From Homalodisca vitripennis (Eukaryota; Arthropoda; Insecta; Hemiptera; Cicadellidae), in the NCBI RefSeq assembly GCF_021130785.1, contig NC_060211.1:128066001-128130000 (forward strand): a stretch of DNA of 64,000 bases. Direction: 5' to 3'. How positions within the stretch are numbered: position 1 is the first letter of the stretch; each line of letters starts with the position of its first letter. The notes under the pieces were generated by a model. It searched no databases. It was given only the letters and a program-made list of their open reading frames with translations, and was not told where the DNA came from. The position numbers and the translations under genes were made by a program. This document shows, in pieces, positions 60,993-64,000 of the stretch.

Positions 60993-62299
60993 AGCCTTCA
61001 GCAAAATATTTGAAAAAGTTTTCCTTACACGATGCGTAAATATTTTGGAAAGTCATAATTTACTCTCAGTAAACCAATTCGGCTTCCGAAGTGGAAAATC
61101 GACAATAGACTCAGTCGTGCGTCTCGTGGATTGGATAGTGGAGGGAATTGAAAGTCGCAGAGATACTTTAAGTATATTTCTGGACCTCTCTAAGGCTTAT
61201 GACTGTTCTGACCAGTGACCACCGTATCCTCATTTCCAAATTGGAGCATTACGGGATACGAGGAATCCCCCTGAGGTGGCTCGAATCGTTTCTCTGTAAT
61301 CGAGTTCAATTTGTAAGATCGAGTTCAATCGGGCTCAATCAAAACAGGAAATACTGAAGTATGGAGTTCCGCAGGGTCCCTTACTCTTTCTCATCTACGT
61401 TAATGATGCCAGCTCATCTGTTCAACAAGGACGAATCGTCCAGTATGCAGATGACACGACTCTCTCTCTCAACGCGAATTCAATCGAAGAACTCGAAAAA
61501 GTAACATTCATTGAGCTCAACAGCACATTTCTACACTTTAATGAGCTTAATCTCAAAAACAAATTCAACAAAGTTAAATTTCATCCAATTCTTTTTGCGA
61601 AGCATAAACGCAGACAAAAGTCCGACAATAATGTTAGACGATATTGAGATTAAAGAAGTCTACAGAACAAAATTCTTTGGAATACACCTTGATCGAGGGT
61701 TGACTTGGGACTGTCACGTAGACCACGTTTGCTCAAAACTATCCTCAGGAATATATGTTTTGAGAAAACTATCCAAGTATTGCCCGACCCAGATATTGAT
61801 GACGGCATACTATGGAGTAATCTACCCACACCTATCCTACGGATTAACTTTGTCGGGAGGTTGCGTAAACTCAAATTTTTCAAGAATCTTCATTCTTAAA
61901 AAAAGCGATCCGAATAATTACCAAATTTCATAGTAGAGAGTCGTGAGGCAAGCTTTCAAAGACCTAAAATTGTTGACATTGCCCTGCCTCTATATTTTAG
62001 AGGCCTGTCTTAAAAAAAAATCTAAATGTAATGCCATAAAAGGTAGTGACATACACTCTTGTGTAACTAGAGGCAGGAACAACTACCGAACTGGGGCACA
62101 CAGGACGGTACTGTTTGAACGTTTGCCTTCCCAGGCAGGAGTTCTCTTTCTCAACAGATTATCAAATTCGATAAAAAATGCCTCAATGCGGAAGGCATTT
62201 AAAGCTTGTCTGAAATAAACTTTAGTCGCAAACGCTTTTTACAACACGGACGAGTTTATGGCATTTAATTGGGAGACCCTCGATTGGCAAACTGACTAG
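60993..62299 (+). pseudogene. 5'-truncated Jockey/CR1-like non-LTR retrotransposon in the satellite
   Basis: Reading from the junction: FEKVFLTRCVNILE, LSVNQFGFRSGKSTIDSV, and FLDLSKAYD (RT motifs), a frameshift after codon 61218, HYGIRGIPLRWLESFL, a VPQG-type block near 61365, YADDT at 61444-61458, FGIHLDRGLTWDCHVDHV, KLSSGIYVLRKLSKY, TAYYGVIYPHLSYGLTL, then TRGRNNYRTGAHRTVLFERL and NSIKNASM. A stop at 62216-62218 is followed in the same frame by VANAFYNTDEFMAFNWETL, ending at 62297-62299, the likely original C-terminus. The endonuclease and the start of RT are missing. Several frameshifts and stops show that it is inactive. Confidence 0.85.
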
Positions 62300-62429
62300 G
62301 AACTAGAGATGGGCAATTCGAATGAGTGAGAGAGTGTGACGGCAAACAATGTATGTACGAAAGAAAATTTTGTGGTAGTGTATGGAAAATTTTAGCTCTC
62401 TAGCGACCTCCAGTTACATGTCAAAAACT

Positions 62430-62860
62430 TATCAACACTATAAAGTGCCTGATACGCTAAAAGGCACTTCAGCCAAGCGGTCGACTTTGAGTGATGGAGC
62501 ATATTTTATAGAATTATGAAAACTGTTGAAATGAACTGCCGTATACTGTGTCCCAGTGAGGCAGTTATCCCTGCGTCTAGTAATATTCATGCACAACACG
62601 CCCAATTTGGAGAGCACATTTAGAGAAACAGAAAAGTGTTGTTTATCAATTATTAAGGACAAGGTAAATTCAATAGCTTTTTGAAAGTCGGTTTGAATGA
62701 CTTACTGCGTCCCAAATTAGCATCTATTTAAAACAACATTTTATTTAAGCCGGTATGCTCTAAGAACTTCGATTCTTGCACCGGCATCCTACAGTGGCAC
62801 TTCGTAGCATAAATATGGGTGAATCAGTTCATAATACGCCGTCATTAGTAGCTGTGTAGG
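62430..62860 (-). pseudogene. Related non-LTR fragment in opposite orientation
   Basis: On the minus strand, MTAYYELIHPYLCYEV (around 62800-62850) corresponds to the AYYGVIYPHLSYG block of the neighbouring element. CMNITRRRDNCLTGTQYTAV followed by FHNSIKYAPSLK (62490-62600) corresponds to its TRGRNNYRTG--RTV and NSIKNA blocks. The fragment is therefore the C-terminal third of a similar ORF2, decayed, facing the first element tail to tail. Confidence 0.7.
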
Positions 62861-62939
62861 GCAGAGCTTAGCCAACTTTCTCAAGACATAAATACCTGAG
62901 AATAATTTTGAACACAGATAAATGATAGCGCTCTGTGTT

Positions 62940-63329
62940 TGGAAGAGAGTATTCCATCCAGCCTCACTGTTGTCTCAGTGGTCCCTCCTCTGTGACCCAT
63001 CACTGTGTCGTCTCGAGACTGATACTGAGCTCGGGAATAACACAGGAACGCGATCGCCAGCGGGTATTGCCTCACCTGACCTTTCTAAAGCTGTTTTCAG
63101 TGCTAGAGCACATTTTATCCAGCCTCACTGTCGTCTCAGTTGTATCTATTGATCGATCACAGTGTCATCATTAGACTGCTATTGAGATGTTCTGAGCTTG
63201 TGGATAATATAGGCACTCATTAGCCCGAGGGCATTGCCTCGCCTGACCTTTCGCATGTTGAGTGTTCGCTAGAGAGCATTCCTCCAGTGACCCTTCCTAT
63301 CATGTTATAGTGCTATCTCTATACTAATG
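62940..63329. repeat. Diverged 175-bp satellite monomers
   Basis: The words ATTCCATCCAGCCTCACTGTTGT, 'CCTCACCTGACCTTTC' and 'GACTGATA-TGAG' recur here in the same order as in the main array, but with many substitutions and indels. About two old monomers are present. They resemble the edge of a satellite array and were not homogenised with the main block. Confidence 0.85.
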
Positions 63330-63602
63330 AAGGAAACAGGATTTTTTCCGGACATTTGCCATCGTTCAGTGAAACAGTGAAAAATCAGTAACACTACGTT
63401 TCGAGATCTGCAATCTGATCTCTTCTTCAGGTAAATTATTAGTAACCTAGTTTGTAATATGTATTAGGTTAGTTATTTACCTGAAGAAGAGATCAGATTG
63501 CAGATCTCGAAACGTAGTGTTACTGTTTTATTGTGTCACTGAACGATGGCAAATGTCCGGAAAACTCCTGTTTCCTTCACAATCCTTCCATTGTCAAACA
63601 TA
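63330..63602. mobile_element. Foldback element (~0.27 kb) inserted in a satellite monomer
   Basis: Two long inverted arms (about 63332-63435 and 63470-63590) surround a spacer of about 40 bp. Each arm has CCGGACATTTGCCATCG, a TCAGTAACACTACGTTTCGAG type block and the ACCTGAAGAAGAGATC/GATCTCGAAAC hairpin. The satellite word interrupted by it is flanked on both sides by TCTATACT, an apparent 8-bp target duplication. The right arm extends about 20 bp further than the left. The family also occurs at 16109-16736. Confidence 0.85.
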
Positions 63603-64000
63603 AAGTTCTATACTGATATTGAGGTGGATTGAGCATGTGGGTAATACAGGCACGTCTTTGCCAGCAGGCACTGCTCCATGTGACCTTTCACACGTTGTAT
63701 TCATAATGCTAATTAACGCTGTTCGTTGCGTTAATTCGCTAGAGAACATTCCATCCAGTATCAGTGTACCGTAAACAGAGCACAGGCGTGTCGTCAACAA
63801 AACAAGTGATGGGCTGAGACTGCGAAGGACACATAACATCCTCTTGACCCTTGCACACCTTGACTCCCGTGCTTTTGCTCACCTGACCTTGTACACATTG
63901 CATCAAAAGAGGTTGGAGACATTCTCTCTAGCCTCACTATTGTCTACGTTTCGCTCTGCTCTGGAGAGTCCTATAGTCTTCTAAACACCAAATACTGATA
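63603..64000. repeat. Diverged satellite monomers continuing to the window end
   Basis: The satellite resumes directly after the foldback element (CTATACTGATATTGAGGTGG) and continues with ACCTTTCACACGTT, GCTAGAGAACATTCCATCCAG and CACCTGACCTTG type words. The monomers are strongly diverged and interrupted by short insertions. The array leaves the window. Confidence 0.75.

Noticed and set aside
60940..61218. A single 92-codon protein beginning in the satellite
   Set aside because: The start lies in a satellite monomer; only the part after about 60992 is retroelement-derived. It is a junction artefact.

Overview
The window is AT-rich animal nuclear DNA with long introns, GT-AG splice sites, many decayed retroelements and no operon structure. 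The only convincing protein gene is an eight-exon, minus-strand nuclear receptor whose joined reading frame closes exactly. It has a tailless-type DNA-binding domain (P-box CDGCAG, two extra residues in the D-box) and a matching ligand-binding-like domain, so I call it the insect tailless (tll, NR2E group) orthologue. The host is therefore an insect. The mix of decayed Jockey/CR1-like and Penelope-like elements and short repeats ending in AGAC runs makes me lean to a hemipteran, but this is an inference.

Layout. Positions 1-12.7 kb lie downstream of tll: mostly featureless AT-rich DNA, the 3' end of a non-LTR retrotransposon (5.28-6.16 kb), several GC-richer islands, two hairpin repeats and a (TA)n run next to the likely tll 3' end. 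Positions 12.75-30.38 kb hold tll (exon 1 at 30.38 kb, stop at 12.75 kb). Its exons are 49, 82, 19, 136, 233, 138, 220 and 296 nt, giving 390 aa. Exon 3 is a 19-nt microexon coding for the P-box. The acceptor and first 62 nt of exon 8 are copied about ten times in a 106-bp tandem array directly upstream of exon 8. Another tandem array (128 bp, about 3.6 copies) lies just upstream of exon 1.

Positions 31-58 kb contain no convincing gene. They hold a family of roughly 350-bp dispersed repeats with AGAC-rich ends, a pair of inverted reverse-transcriptase-fragment repeats (38.6 and 41.3 kb), a tRNA-derived SINE (51.4-51.6 kb), a decayed Penelope-like element (54.4-55.0 kb) and a GC-rich three-copy tandem repeat (56.3-56.7 kb). 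Positions 58.4-64 kb are a satellite block: about 14.5 near-identical 175-bp monomers, then a non-LTR element and an oppositely oriented relative meeting tail to tail, then diverged monomers split by a foldback element with an 8-bp flanking duplication.

The most notable observations are the exon-end minisatellite with its repeated pseudo-exons, the P-box microexon, the promoter-proximal array and the foldback family with a hammerhead-like core.
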